Positions 10,072-18,776 are shown, counted from the stretch's first letter. The stretch: 39,202 bases of DNA from Lentisphaeria bacterium (GCA_017503375.1 JAFVTF010000002.1:1-39202); one strand, 5' to 3'. The notes: generated by a model from the letters alone, not told the origin. Program-made: numbers and translations.

Positions 10072-10761
10072 ATGAAAAAAAGACATTTTACATTGATCGA
10101 ACTTCTGGTTGTGATTGCCATCATCGCAATTCTTGCCGGAATGCTTCTTCCGGCATTGAACAATGCCAGAGCAACAGCACGAACGTCTTCCTGCATAAAT
10201 CAGATGAAATCTTTGGGTGTGGCTGCAATCACTTATTCGCAGGATTATGACGGTTTTGTGCCGCCCTGTTATGGAACTGCATATTATCACCAATGGTCCT
10301 TCTTCATAAAACCTTATCTCGGAATGGGAAATGGACAGGCAGCTGTAAAAATCAATCATAAACGCGGAGTGAATGGTGAACGCCAGATTTATTCTACCGG
10401 AGGATATAACCTTTACTGTCCGTCGTTGGACAGCAATACATCGAATGTTCCGGCTAATTTGGCTTATACGACGACCACGTATGTTGCAAACTGGTATTCA
10501 ACCAGATTTGTTCATTCCACTGCCTCTGTTGATAACAGTAATAACTGGACGAAGTTCGGGAAAGCTCCGCTGCAGCGTCCATCTGATGCCGCTCTTTATG
10601 GAGAATATGACTATGTCCACTACCTGAAATATCTGACAAGTGTAGATGTTTCACAGCATAACAATTCATCCAATGTTACTTTTGCGGACGGTCATGTGGA
10701 GAATCTGAAGAAGAGTGTTTTAGCTGTTCATCAGAAACGCTGGCTTTTGGATTATGATTAA
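10072..10761 (+). CDS. Type II secretion/type IV pilin-like pseudopilin with H-X9-DG C-terminus
   Basis: The 229-aa product starts with a class III prepilin signal ([23 protein letters not shown]), with Glu at +5 of the mature chain and a long hydrophobic helix. A C-terminal H-X9-DG motif is present ([15 protein letters not shown]), as in the prepilin-type processing-associated families abundant in Planctomycetes and Lentisphaerae. The expected Gly at -1 is replaced by His. An upstream in-frame ATG at 10018 lies inside the preceding gene; 10072 is chosen because it gives the conserved pilin N-terminus. The gene is embedded in the glycan operon, so it may display or bind a polysaccharide at the cell surface, but this is inference. 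General pilus assembly genes are not in the window. Confidence 0.85.
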   Translation: MKKRHFTLIELLVVIAIIAILAGMLLPALNNARATARTSSCINQMKSLGVAAITYSQDYDGFVPPCYGTAYYHQWSFFIKPYLGMGNGQAAVKINHKRGVNGERQIYSTGGYNLYCPSLDSNTSNVPANLAYTTTTYVANWYSTRFVHSTASVDNSNNWTKFGKAPLQRPSDAALYGEYDYVHYLKYLTSVDVSQHNNSSNVTFADGHVENLKKSVLAVHQKRWLLDYD

Positions 10762-10782
10762 ATATAGGGAGGTTAATGGAGT

Positions 10783-11754
10783 ATGATGAAAATCACAGGA
10801 ACATTTGTTCAGCCTCTGTGCGGCGGCGATATCCCCGCTATGGATTGGCGGTATGAAGAATGGGATGCAGAACTCGCATTGATGAAAAAGATCGGCATTG
10901 ATACGATCATTCTTCTCCGTCAAATGCTGGGACCTTTTGCAGCTTATAATTCCAAATATTTGAAGAGTCTTCATCCGGATATGTGGGAACCTTCTTTTGA
11001 TTACCTGAAGATGTTCCTTGATCTTTGTGAAAAGCATGAAATGAAATTCTGGGTTCCGACGTATAATCCCGGACATGACTGGCTTCTGGATTCCTACGAT
11101 CCGGAACAGGAGTGTAAATTTCTGATTCCGCTGATTGATGAGCTGATGGAAAAATGCGGCTCAAGTCCTGCGTTTGAAGGTTGGTATTTTGCCCATGAGA
11201 TTTCCCGGAAAGTTGCCTGGCGCGTGATTGATCTTTTCCGTGAACTCGGACCCTACTGCAAGAAAGTTTCCGGCGGCAAACCTATTATGATGTCTCCCGG
11301 AGTTCAGGGACCGAAAGGGTTGATTGCAGATCTTTATCCGCCGGCAGAACGGAAAGCACGGAGTGTGACCTTTGAACAGCACCGGGAAGAATGGGATTGG
11401 ATGCTGAGCCGTTTGCAGGGTGCTGTTGATATCGTGGCGTTTCAGGATGGTCATCCGGATTATGAAGATCTGGAAACATTCCAGCGGATCAATGTGGAAC
11501 TCTGTACAAAATACGGAATCGAAAGCTGGAGCAATATTGAATCTTTTGACCGTGATATCCGGAATCCGAAATTCCAGGTGATCAACTGGGAAAAGATGCG
11601 GTTCAAGATGAAATCAGCAGAACGTGCAGGCTGCACAAAATTCATCACCTATGAATTTGTGCCGTTCCTTTCACCCAATGGATGTTATCCTGCGGCAAGA
11701 TATCTGCTCCGCCGCTATCTGGAAGAAGCCGGAATTGAAAATCCGGGAATTTAA
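10783..11754 (+). CDS. DUF4434-type TIM-barrel, putative glycoside hydrolase
   Basis: The 323-aa protein resembles DUF4434 (ITGTFVQPL, AELALMKKIGIDTIIL, WYFAHEIS). It has the alternating strand/helix pattern of a TIM barrel. E139 in WYFAHEIS and E291 in FITYEFVPF sit where clan-A glycosidases keep the acid/base and nucleophile, on strands 4 and 7; this assignment is inferred. No signal peptide is present, so it is predicted to be cytoplasmic and to act on imported oligosaccharides. Two consecutive ATGs (10783, 10786) follow the AGGGAGG ribosome-binding site and either could be used. It is fifth in the operon, 21 bases after the pseudopilin. Confidence 0.6.
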   Translation: MMKITGTFVQPLCGGDIPAMDWRYEEWDAELALMKKIGIDTIILLRQMLGPFAAYNSKYLKSLHPDMWEPSFDYLKMFLDLCEKHEMKFWVPTYNPGHDWLLDSYDPEQECKFLIPLIDELMEKCGSSPAFEGWYFAHEISRKVAWRVIDLFRELGPYCKKVSGGKPIMMSPGVQGPKGLIADLYPPAERKARSVTFEQHREEWDWMLSRLQGAVDIVAFQDGHPDYEDLETFQRINVELCTKYGIESWSNIESFDRDIRNPKFQVINWEKMRFKMKSAERAGCTKFITYEFVPFLSPNGCYPAARYLLRRYLEEAGIENPGI

Positions 11755-11783
11755 TATTTAGTTAAGAGAAAGGAGTGTTAAAA

Positions 11784-13604
11784 GTGAGAAAGGTTTTATT
11801 TATTTTCGCAGTATTGATTACAGAAGCTCTCTTTGCAGAAACTTTTTGGGAAAAGAAAATTGCAACCCCGGTTCAGCAGAATGAATTTTACATGAATCAG
11901 GGCGGTTTTACGCTGGAAAAGATCACACAGCCTCAGAGAGTCTGCGTGACTGTCAAAGCTGCAGGAAATGCAAAATTCGGAATCCGTCTGAGAGTTTATC
12001 CTCAGCAGGGAAAACCGGAATTCAAATCCTTGATTTGGAACGCTGCATTGAAACCTGCCGGAACTGAAGTTTCAGCGGTGTCATCATTTGAGCTTGATCC
12101 GGATCTTATCAAAAAAGTGGAAGTTTTTACTTACAATATCAACAAAAAAGGGACGTTGAAAGTACAATCGATCAAAGTGACAGATGCAAAATCCATTCCC
12201 GCAGCTGTATTTCCGAAAACCGGAAAGAAGACATATACTCAGTTTGATTACAAACCGGGATTTTTCCCGCTTGGAGTTTATGTTTATCTCAGCGGCCGTG
12301 AATATGTGGAAAAGACCCTTGCCCCCGCACGCGGAATGAATGCAGAACAATATTTCGATGCCATTTTTTCCGATATGAAAGCTCATGGCTGCAATACTGT
12401 TTATCTTGCCAATATCACAACAGACCCGGAATTTTTCAAGTTCGCCTGTAAAAAGGCTGAAGCTCACGGATTGAAAGTTTTCGCTCAGGGGACAAAAGAA
12501 CTATATGTCCGCACGAATAAAGATAGAAAATATTTTGACAGTGTTACTGTTCCGGCAATCAAAAAATATCTGCACCATTACAATGATATTCCGAATCTTG
12601 CGGCATATACCTGCAAAGAAGAGGTTCAGCCGACTCCCCATGAGTTGGCGTTGATGAAGGACGGCCGCCGTCTTTCCAAAGAACAAATGCCAAAAATCCC
12701 TGTTTTTACACTTCATAACAATATTAACTCCATGCGGCTGGATAATGGAAAAGATATTCCTGAATGGTTTGGTTTTGACCGTTACCGTTTCCGTATGGTG
12801 CTGAACAGAAACGGTCAGCTTGTTATTTCCACTCCGTCCGATATGGTTCGCCTGATCAGCAGAGAAATCGGAGAATTTTATGAAGAGGCTGCCGCAAGAA
12901 AACGTCCGTTGATCTATGTGGCTCAAGGTTATATTGAGTATCAGGAAACCGAAGATAAACGGTTATCCGAAGCAACCGGTTTCAAGAAACTGCCGAACGG
13001 AAAATGGTCCGGGTTTCATCGTTACATGCCGAAGAACGGAATGTATCTTCAGTTCTGGATCGCCCTTTCTCAAGGATGCCGCGGATTTATGATTTTTCAT
13101 TATCAGCATAAAAAAAGCGGTGATCGTTCCAGCGGTTTGGTTGATTTAAAAGGGAAGGAAAGCTGGTTCTGGAAAGAAATGGGCGACTGTTTCAACGAGA
13201 ATAAACCGTTGCTTCCGCTCTTTATGGAATGGTGCAGAGAAGGAAATTCCGCAGCCGTTTCTCCGGAAAAAGATGTCATGGTCAATACCTTTATCGTTCC
13301 CGGTTTCAAAGGCAGATTTGTGCTGCCTGTCAATACACTGATCGCCAACTGGGATAAGAATAATCCGTTCCGCACGGATAAAAATACGCAGCTTCATGCT
13401 GGACAGTATAATCTGGAAGGATTTAAGTGGGCTGGCCCCCGGAAGATTTCACTTCAGCTTGCCGGAAAAGGAGATTTGCGTGATTATCTGACTGGAAAAG
13501 TTGTAAATCCTGCAGCGATCACACTTCCTCCGGGACAGGGCAGGGTGCTTTTCCAGGGCACGGAAGCTGAATATAAAGCAATGAAAAAACACTTCAACAA
13601 ATAA
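11784..13604 (+). CDS. Secreted glycosidase-like protein, first of a tandem paralogous pair
   Basis: I do not recognise a named family. The 606-aa protein has a signal peptide (residues 1-18, ending EALFA), an N-terminal beta-sandwich (about 20-140), a TIM-barrel-like core (about 145-470; GVYVYL, MKAHGCNTVYLANITTDP, AEAHGLKVFAQGT, GCRGFMIFHYQ) and a C-terminal beta domain (about 500-606). E279/E280 in YTCKEEVQP are candidate catalytic acids by position. The start is taken as GTG at 11784, 8 bases after AAAGGAG; a GTG at 11775 overlaps that site. The product is closely similar along its whole length to the next gene, from which it is separated by 15 bases. A role in hydrolysing or binding the glycan targeted by the locus is inferred. 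Confidence 0.6.
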   Translation: MRKVLFIFAVLITEALFAETFWEKKIATPVQQNEFYMNQGGFTLEKITQPQRVCVTVKAAGNAKFGIRLRVYPQQGKPEFKSLIWNAALKPAGTEVSAVSSFELDPDLIKKVEVFTYNINKKGTLKVQSIKVTDAKSIPAAVFPKTGKKTYTQFDYKPGFFPLGVYVYLSGREYVEKTLAPARGMNAEQYFDAIFSDMKAHGCNTVYLANITTDPEFFKFACKKAEAHGLKVFAQGTKELYVRTNKDRKYFDSVTVPAIKKYLHHYNDIPNLAAYTCKEEVQPTPHELALMKDGRRLSKEQMPKIPVFTLHNNINSMRLDNGKDIPEWFGFDRYRFRMVLNRNGQLVISTPSDMVRLISREIGEFYEEAAARKRPLIYVAQGYIEYQETEDKRLSEATGFKKLPNGKWSGFHRYMPKNGMYLQFWIALSQGCRGFMIFHYQHKKSGDRSSGLVDLKGKESWFWKEMGDCFNENKPLLPLFMEWCREGNSAAVSPEKDVMVNTFIVPGFKGRFVLPVNTLIANWDKNNPFRTDKNTQLHAGQYNLEGFKWAGPRKISLQLAGKGDLRDYLTGKVVNPAAITLPPGQGRVLFQGTEAEYKAMKKHFNK

Positions 13605-13619
13605 AAGAAAGGAATGCTT

Positions 13620-15455
13620 ATGAAAAAAATCATGAGTGCTCTGGCGGTCGCTATGGTTTCAGCGGCGGCGTTCGGTCAGCTTCTTTGGGAAAAGAAGATT
13701 GATGCTCCGAAAAATCAGACAGATTATTATTTCAATCGGGGCGCGATTCCGCTTGCGAAGATCACCCAACCCGGACGTGTCAAAGTTTCGGTTATTGCCT
13801 CCGGTGATGCAAAAATCGGATGCCGTCTGCGGGTTTTTCCCCAGCAGGGAAAGCCGGAATATAAGAATGTATTCTGGAATCGTCAGCTGAAAGGTGCTTC
13901 TGCAGAATATTCCGCAGTTACAGCGTTTGATATTGATCCTGATCTGGTCAAAAAAGTTGAGATTTACACCTATAATATTCAAAAGAAAGGCACGTTCAAG
14001 GTCGAAGCTCTGAAAATTTCTGCTTCTCCGAAAAGCAACGAAGCTGTGATTCCTGTTGCCGGTGACAAGACCTATACACAGTTCGATTTCAAGCCGGGCT
14101 TCTTCCCCGTCGGTGTTTATGTCTATTTCTACGGCAAAAAAGGTGCAGAACGGTATGCTTCCCATAGAGGTATGACCGTCGAAAAGTATGTTGATACCAT
14201 TTTTGCCGATATGAAAGCTCATGGCTGCAATACTGTTTATGTGGCAAATATCACCACCGATCCCCCGTTCTTCAAATTCGTCTGCAAGACGGCGGAAAAA
14301 CACGGTTTGAAAGTGATTGCTCAGGGAACAGCAACTCTTTATGTCAGAACAGAACGTGATCAGAAATATTTTGATACTGTCACCGCTCCTGCAATCAAAA
14401 AGTATCTGCATCAGTACAATGACATTCCAAATTTTGTTGCATACACCAGCAAGGAAGAAGTCAGACCTGCAGAAAAGGAAATGTCTTTAATGAGACAGGG
14501 CCGCAAACTTTCCAAAGAACAGATGCCGAAAATCCCTGTTTTCACTCTTCACAATAACATCACCTCCATGCGGAAAGACAATGGAAAGGACATTCCGGAA
14601 TGGTTCGGTTTCGACCGCTACCGTTTCCGTATGGTTCTGGATGCCTCCGGGAAATATGTAATCTCCACACCGTCTGATATGACCCGTTTGATCAGCAAGG
14701 AAATCGGCGAATTTTACAATGCAGCAGCTGCATTGAAACGTCCGTTGATCTATGTCGGACAGGGCTACAAAGCTCATGAAATCAGAAAGAGCGACAAGTA
14801 TTCCAAGGCTACCGGTTACAAGGAAATTGCTCCTGGAACCTGGAAAGGTTACTTCCGTTACATGCCGAAAAACGGGATGCATCTTCAGTTCTGGATCGCA
14901 GTTTCCCGCGGTTGCCGCGGATATCTGATCTATCATTATCAGACCGGCAGCGAAGGTAATGAAGTCGGCAGACTTTATGAAGAAGACCTCGTTGACCTGA
15001 GAGGAAAAGAAAGCTGGTACTGGAAAGAAGCTGGAGAATGTTTCAAAGCAAATGCATGGCTTTTTCCTGTCTTTTCCGAATGGTGCCGCGAAGGAAAACC
15101 GGCGGCAAGTTCTCCCACAAAAGATGTTCACGTGAACACCTTTATCCTGCCCGGTTACAAAGGCCGTTTCGTTCTTCCTCTGAATACACAGATCGCAACC
15201 TGGGATAAAACGAATCCGTTCCGTACCAATGCGAACACCCAGCTCTACAGCGATGATGAAAACCTTCAGGGGTTCAACTGGTCCGGTCCCCGGAAAGTGG
15301 TTGTCAAACTTGCCAACAAAGGGGAATTGCGTGATTTCCAGACTGGCAAAGTTGTGAATCCTGCGGAAATCGTTCTTCCTCCCGGACAGGGCAGAGTTTA
15401 TTTCCAAGGCAGCAAAGCAGAGTTTGATGCTGTGAAAAAACATTTCAAACTTTAA
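13620..15455 (+). CDS. Secreted glycosidase-like protein, second of the tandem paralogous pair
   Basis: The 611-aa product has a signal peptide (MKKIMSALAVAMVSAAAFG) and the same architecture as the preceding protein: an N-terminal beta-sandwich, a TIM-barrel-like core and a C-terminal beta domain. Long blocks are identical, such as SKEQMPKIPVFTLHNN and GKDIPEWFGFDRYRFRMVL, and the candidate acid pair is at the same positions (E279/E280 in YTSKEEVRP). A difference is a short insertion near residue 450 (GSEGNEVGRLYEED). The ATG at 13620, 7 bases after AAAGGA, is preferred to the one at 13614. It is the last gene of the operon and is followed by a strong terminator. The family is unrecognised, and the function is inferred from context only. 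Confidence 0.6.
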   Translation: MKKIMSALAVAMVSAAAFGQLLWEKKIDAPKNQTDYYFNRGAIPLAKITQPGRVKVSVIASGDAKIGCRLRVFPQQGKPEYKNVFWNRQLKGASAEYSAVTAFDIDPDLVKKVEIYTYNIQKKGTFKVEALKISASPKSNEAVIPVAGDKTYTQFDFKPGFFPVGVYVYFYGKKGAERYASHRGMTVEKYVDTIFADMKAHGCNTVYVANITTDPPFFKFVCKTAEKHGLKVIAQGTATLYVRTERDQKYFDTVTAPAIKKYLHQYNDIPNFVAYTSKEEVRPAEKEMSLMRQGRKLSKEQMPKIPVFTLHNNITSMRKDNGKDIPEWFGFDRYRFRMVLDASGKYVISTPSDMTRLISKEIGEFYNAAAALKRPLIYVGQGYKAHEIRKSDKYSKATGYKEIAPGTWKGYFRYMPKNGMHLQFWIAVSRGCRGYLIYHYQTGSEGNEVGRLYEEDLVDLRGKESWYWKEAGECFKANAWLFPVFSEWCREGKPAASSPTKDVHVNTFILPGYKGRFVLPLNTQIATWDKTNPFRTNANTQLYSDDENLQGFNWSGPRKVVVKLANKGELRDFQTGKVVNPAEIVLPPGQGRVYFQGSKAEFDAVKKHFKL

Positions 15456-15482
15456 GAAAATTTCTTTGATATGTGAAATTGG

Positions 15483-15514
15483 ATTGCCGGAATGAAAATT
15501 TCCGGCAATTTTTT
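15483..15514 (+). terminator. Rho-independent terminator of the glycan operon
   Basis: A perfect 10-bp stem (ATTGCCGGAA with TTCCGGCAAT) with a 7-base loop is followed by a T run. It lies 28 bases after the last operon gene. Confidence 0.85.
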
Positions 15515-15531
15515 ATGCAAAAAAGGACAAT

Positions 15532-15564
15532 TTGACATAAAATAGATAGTATGTGACATAGAAA
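15532..15564 (+). promoter_or_regulatory. Direct repeat upstream of the M24-like gene, possible operator
   Basis: TGACATA occurs at 15533-15539 and again at 15554-15560, each followed by A-rich sequence. The 21-bp period equals two helical turns. A TATAAT lies at 15582-15587, without a convincing -35 box at 17 bases. A regulator bound at the pair could activate the two-gene operon, but this is inference. Confidence 0.3.
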
Positions 15565-15659
15565 AATCTGAGATGTCCGAGTATAATATGTCGAGAAAAC
15601 AAAAAGATAGTTGAACAAAGAAATCCATTTTCAACATAATGCTGAAAGGAGTTTGAACC

Positions 15660-16820
15660 ATGGATGAAAGAATTCTGACAAAACAGGAATTTGCCGACCG
15701 TATTGCCCGCGCTCAGGCAGCAATCGCCCCCACAGATCTGGATGCCGTTCTGGTATTTTCCACCGAATCTGAACCGGCAGGAGTCCGTTACTTTTCCGAT
15801 TACTGGCCCAGTTTTGAAACTGCCGGTGTTTTGATTCCCCGCAGCGGTGAAGCTGCCCTCATCATCGGTCCTGAAAGTTTGACATTTGCAACATCCCGTT
15901 CTGTTCTTCCCAACGTGATTCAGGTTATGGATTTCCGTGAATCCAGTCAGCCGGATTATCCCGGTTCCACACACCCCGACTGGAAAAAGATTTTCGGCAT
16001 GTTCAATGTGAAGAAACTTGGTATCACCGGTTTCCACATGTTCCCCTATACCATTATGATGAACGTGATCGATGCTCTCGGCGGCATTGACAAGATTGTT
16101 GATGCGGATGCATTGCTGCGTCCTGTTACAATGAAGAAAAGCCCGCTGGAACTGGAATGTCTCCGCAAGGCTGCAAAGATTTCCGAACTCGGTTTCAAAG
16201 CAATTCTGGAAAATATCAAACCCGGCATGACCGAAGTTGAACTTTGCGGTATTGCAACTCAGGCAATGCTCGCCAATGGTGCAGAAGCAACAGGATATCC
16301 TGTCTGGTGCTGCTCCGGTCCAAACTCCAATCAGGCAATCAGCCGTCCGACACTCCGCAAAGTCCAGTGCGGTGAAATCATCCACTTCAGCATCGGTGCA
16401 AAAGTGGAAGGTTACAGCGCAAGTATCGGACGTCCTGTTGTCCTCGGCAAATGCCCTGCTGAAATGAAAGAATTCCTCCAGGTCGGTCTGGATGCTCTCA
16501 ATATGACCTTTGATACAGTCCGTGCCGGAGTTAATGCCGGAGCTGCAGCAACCAAGATCCATGATTTCATCCGCAGCAAAGGTTATGGCGATGCGATCCT
16601 TTACGGACCTGCTCACGGCTGCGGTCAGATGGAATGTGAATATCCCTTCCTGGAAACCTCTTCCACCTACACTCTGGAAGAAAATATGACCTTCATGGCA
16701 GATATGTTCCTCCATCGCGGAGACATGGGCTTCCGCTGGGAAGACGGTATGATCGTCAAAAACGGTCCTGCAGAACAGCTTTCCAGCTATGGCAGACAGC
16801 TGAATATTCTTGAGGTCTGA
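15660..16820 (+). CDS. M24/creatinase-fold protein with altered metal site, Xaa-Pro-peptidase-like
   Basis: The 386-aa protein has a creatinase-type N-terminal domain (about 1-150) and a pita-bread C-terminal domain (about 160-386) with SGPNSNQAISRP, GPAHGCGQMECEYPF and GFRWEDGMIV. Metallopeptidases of this family bind two metals through Asp, Asp, His, Glu, Glu. Here the two Asp positions are Ser (S244 in HFSIG, S255 in GYSASIGR) and the first Glu is Asp (D348). The His (H319) and last Glu (E361) remain. A two-metal peptidase activity is therefore doubtful, and a metal-independent amidinohydrolase-like chemistry, as in creatinase, is an alternative. The gene is preceded by AAAGGAG and ends 2 bases before the amidohydrolase, with which it surely forms an operon. 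Confidence 0.75.
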   Translation: MDERILTKQEFADRIARAQAAIAPTDLDAVLVFSTESEPAGVRYFSDYWPSFETAGVLIPRSGEAALIIGPESLTFATSRSVLPNVIQVMDFRESSQPDYPGSTHPDWKKIFGMFNVKKLGITGFHMFPYTIMMNVIDALGGIDKIVDADALLRPVTMKKSPLELECLRKAAKISELGFKAILENIKPGMTEVELCGIATQAMLANGAEATGYPVWCCSGPNSNQAISRPTLRKVQCGEIIHFSIGAKVEGYSASIGRPVVLGKCPAEMKEFLQVGLDALNMTFDTVRAGVNAGAAATKIHDFIRSKGYGDAILYGPAHGCGQMECEYPFLETSSTYTLEENMTFMADMFLHRGDMGFRWEDGMIVKNGPAEQLSSYGRQLNILEV

Positions 16821-16822
16821 TC

Positions 16823-17611
16823 ATGATTATTGATATTCACGGACATTTGGGGAACATCAATTTCGCCAAGTTCTGGCAGGCTGATGCTCCCACGCTGGAA
16901 CGGTATTGTGATGAATCCAATACGGACCTGCTTTGTCTTTCCTCTTCCCGTTCTATTATGTATGATGTGCGGGAAGGCAATGCGGAACTTGACAAAGCTC
17001 TGAAAGAAACGGAAAAACTTCTGGGTTACGTTGTTGTGAGTCCCACGTTCCCGGAATCTCTGTCTGATTTGAGTTATCTCAAGACCAATCCGAAGTTCAA
17101 AGGTGTGAAAGTTCATCCGGATTATCACGGCTATGTTCTTCCCACCAAATCCAATCGGGATTTCATTGAAGAAGTTGCGGATCAGACTCCTATGATGCTG
17201 TTCCACGTTTCCTGTATGCCCGGAACCGGATTTTCTCCCGGAACCACGGTTTGCGAGATCGCAAAGAATCATCCAAAGACCAAGTTTGTTCTTGCGCATG
17301 TTGCCGGATTGTTCCAGAATGGAAATTATCCATTCTTTCCGAATATGGATTCTCTGGAACAGGTGATGCAGATCGCCGGAGATAACGTTTACATTGATAC
17401 TGCCCATTTTCTGATGTACGTCTATCCCGGCGTGATGGAAAAAATGGTGAAGATTGCAACAGCAGACCACATTGTGTATGGTACAGATGTTCCTTTGCAG
17501 GGCCCCATGCAGATGCGTTTTGCCCAGGAAGCGATCCGTGCATTGGATATTTCCGATGCAGACAAGGAAAAAATCTTCAGCGGAAATGCAAAAAAGGTTC
17601 TCGGAATTTGA
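16823..17611 (+). CDS. Amidohydrolase-family (amidohydrolase_2) TIM-barrel enzyme
   Basis: The 262-aa protein has the metal-binding layout of the amidohydrolase_2 family: an HxH at H6/H8 (IIDIHGHLG), KVHPDYHGY (His near residue 97), ALAHVAG-type His near 159 (FVLAHVAG) and the strand-8 Asp near 220 (VYGTDVPL). Relatives hydrolyse C-N or C-O bonds or decarboxylate aromatic acids. The protein is short for the superfamily but normal for this branch. No signal peptide is present. The gene lies 2 bases after the creatinase-fold gene and is followed by a terminator, so the two products probably act in sequence on one small amide or lactone substrate, which is unknown. Confidence 0.75.
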   Translation: MIIDIHGHLGNINFAKFWQADAPTLERYCDESNTDLLCLSSSRSIMYDVREGNAELDKALKETEKLLGYVVVSPTFPESLSDLSYLKTNPKFKGVKVHPDYHGYVLPTKSNRDFIEEVADQTPMMLFHVSCMPGTGFSPGTTVCEIAKNHPKTKFVLAHVAGLFQNGNYPFFPNMDSLEQVMQIAGDNVYIDTAHFLMYVYPGVMEKMVKIATADHIVYGTDVPLQGPMQMRFAQEAIRALDISDADKEKIFSGNAKKVLGI

Positions 17612-17634
17612 GAGAATTTTTTTGATTCCGGAAC

Positions 17635-17672
17635 AGGGTGTCTCAGAAATATTTGTGAGACACTCTTTTTTT
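17635..17672 (+). terminator. Rho-independent terminator after the amidohydrolase
   Basis: An 11-bp stem (core GTGTCTCA with TGAGACAC, one G-T pair) and a 10-base loop are followed by a run of T. Confidence 0.85.
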
Positions 17673-17781
17673 GAGCAGACAAGGCAAGAAAAATTGATTT
17701 TTTTTTGATTCCGGGATTGATTTTATTGTTAAATGGGTTTATCTTACGGGCGAACTTATAAACAAAAGAAAGGGTTCAAAG

Positions 17782-18654
17782 ATGACAATCAAGTGTGAAA
17801 AATGCGGTGCTGATGTCGTGTTGGCAGATGACGCAAAGACTGGAAAATGTGAAAAGTGCGGTGCGGAAGTAACCGTAAAGGAAGAAAAAGCCGCCGAAGC
17901 AGAAAATGCTGAAAAGAAACCTCAGACAGCCCCGAATAAGGCTAAAACGGTTGTGGAAATCGTTATCATCATTGCCGCAATCGCAATGATCCCCAATCTC
18001 TGCACCAAGCTCCATCAGCACAGAATGGCCGGAGCCGGAATGCCGACAACCGGTGGAAATGTCAAGCAGCTGATGCAGTATGAAAACATGGATCAGGCAA
18101 ATGTTGCAGTTCCCGGCTGGTTCAACAGTATCGGTGAAGAAGCGTTTGCAAATAATATTACACTCAAGAGCGTTACCATTCCTTCAACCGTGAAGCATTT
18201 CGGAAAGAATGCGTTCAGCGGATGTGAAAATCTGACAGAAGTGAAATTTGAAGGCGGCGCAGGAGCCTACGCTCTGCTTGATGTTGCAACCCTTCAGGCT
18301 TTCAAACAGGGACCTGCCGCAGTGATTGAAGAAGGTGCTTTTGAAAGATGCAGCAATCTGAAATCTTTTGTTATTCCCGCAGGAACAACTGAAATCGGAA
18401 TGGATGCATTCGGCAGCTGCAAAGCACTTGCATCTGTGGAAATTCCTGACAGCGTGACCAAACTCGGAACCCGTGCATTTGTCAGCTGCACAGCTCTGAA
18501 GAAAGTCACTGTTCCTGACAGTGTCAAGACCATTGAAAAATTTGCATTCTCCGGCTGCGACAATCTGGAAGAACTTTCCATCCCCGGTCACTTCACCGAT
18601 AAGGATATCAAATCCTGGGCATGTCCGGAAAAATGCAAGATCACCAAACGCTGA
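17782..18654 (+). CDS. Zinc-ribbon, single-pass membrane protein with BspA-type leucine-rich repeats
   Basis: The 290-aa protein begins with a two-CxxC zinc ribbon (CEKCGADVV and CEKCGAEVT, about residues 5-33). An acidic/lysine linker, one membrane helix (about 57-75, VVEIVIIIAAIAMIP) and at least four LRR_5 (BspA-like) repeats follow (FGKNAFSGCENL, EEGAFERCSNL, GMDAFGSCKAL, GTRAFVSCTAL, EKFAFSGCDNL). The ribbon is probably cytoplasmic and the repeats external, which suggests a surface-exposed binding or adhesion module. No signal peptide is needed because the helix acts as a signal anchor. The gene is a single transcription unit bounded by terminators. The ligand is unknown. Confidence 0.75.
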   Translation: MTIKCEKCGADVVLADDAKTGKCEKCGAEVTVKEEKAAEAENAEKKPQTAPNKAKTVVEIVIIIAAIAMIPNLCTKLHQHRMAGAGMPTTGGNVKQLMQYENMDQANVAVPGWFNSIGEEAFANNITLKSVTIPSTVKHFGKNAFSGCENLTEVKFEGGAGAYALLDVATLQAFKQGPAAVIEEGAFERCSNLKSFVIPAGTTEIGMDAFGSCKALASVEIPDSVTKLGTRAFVSCTALKKVTVPDSVKTIEKFAFSGCDNLEELSIPGHFTDKDIKSWACPEKCKITKR

Positions 18655-18680
18655 GTTGATCTGAAATTTCAAAAAAACGA

Positions 18681-18712
18681 CGTCAGGCAGAGCGATCTGT
18701 CTGGCGTTTTTT
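18681..18712 (+). terminator. Rho-independent terminator after the leucine-rich-repeat gene
   Basis: A 10-bp stem with two G-T pairs (CGTCAGGCAG with CTGTCTGGCG) and a 6-base loop are followed by TTTTTT. Confidence 0.8.
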
Positions 18713-18776
18713 ATTGCCCATATTCCGGTCGGAACTTGATTCTCCTGGAAAATAATGTAATTTTTTCATGAAACGA

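Noticed and set aside
15513..16715. Open frame of 400 codons opposite the M24-like gene
   Set aside because: Antisense to a conserved protein; Cys/His/Phe-rich composition typical of shadow frames.
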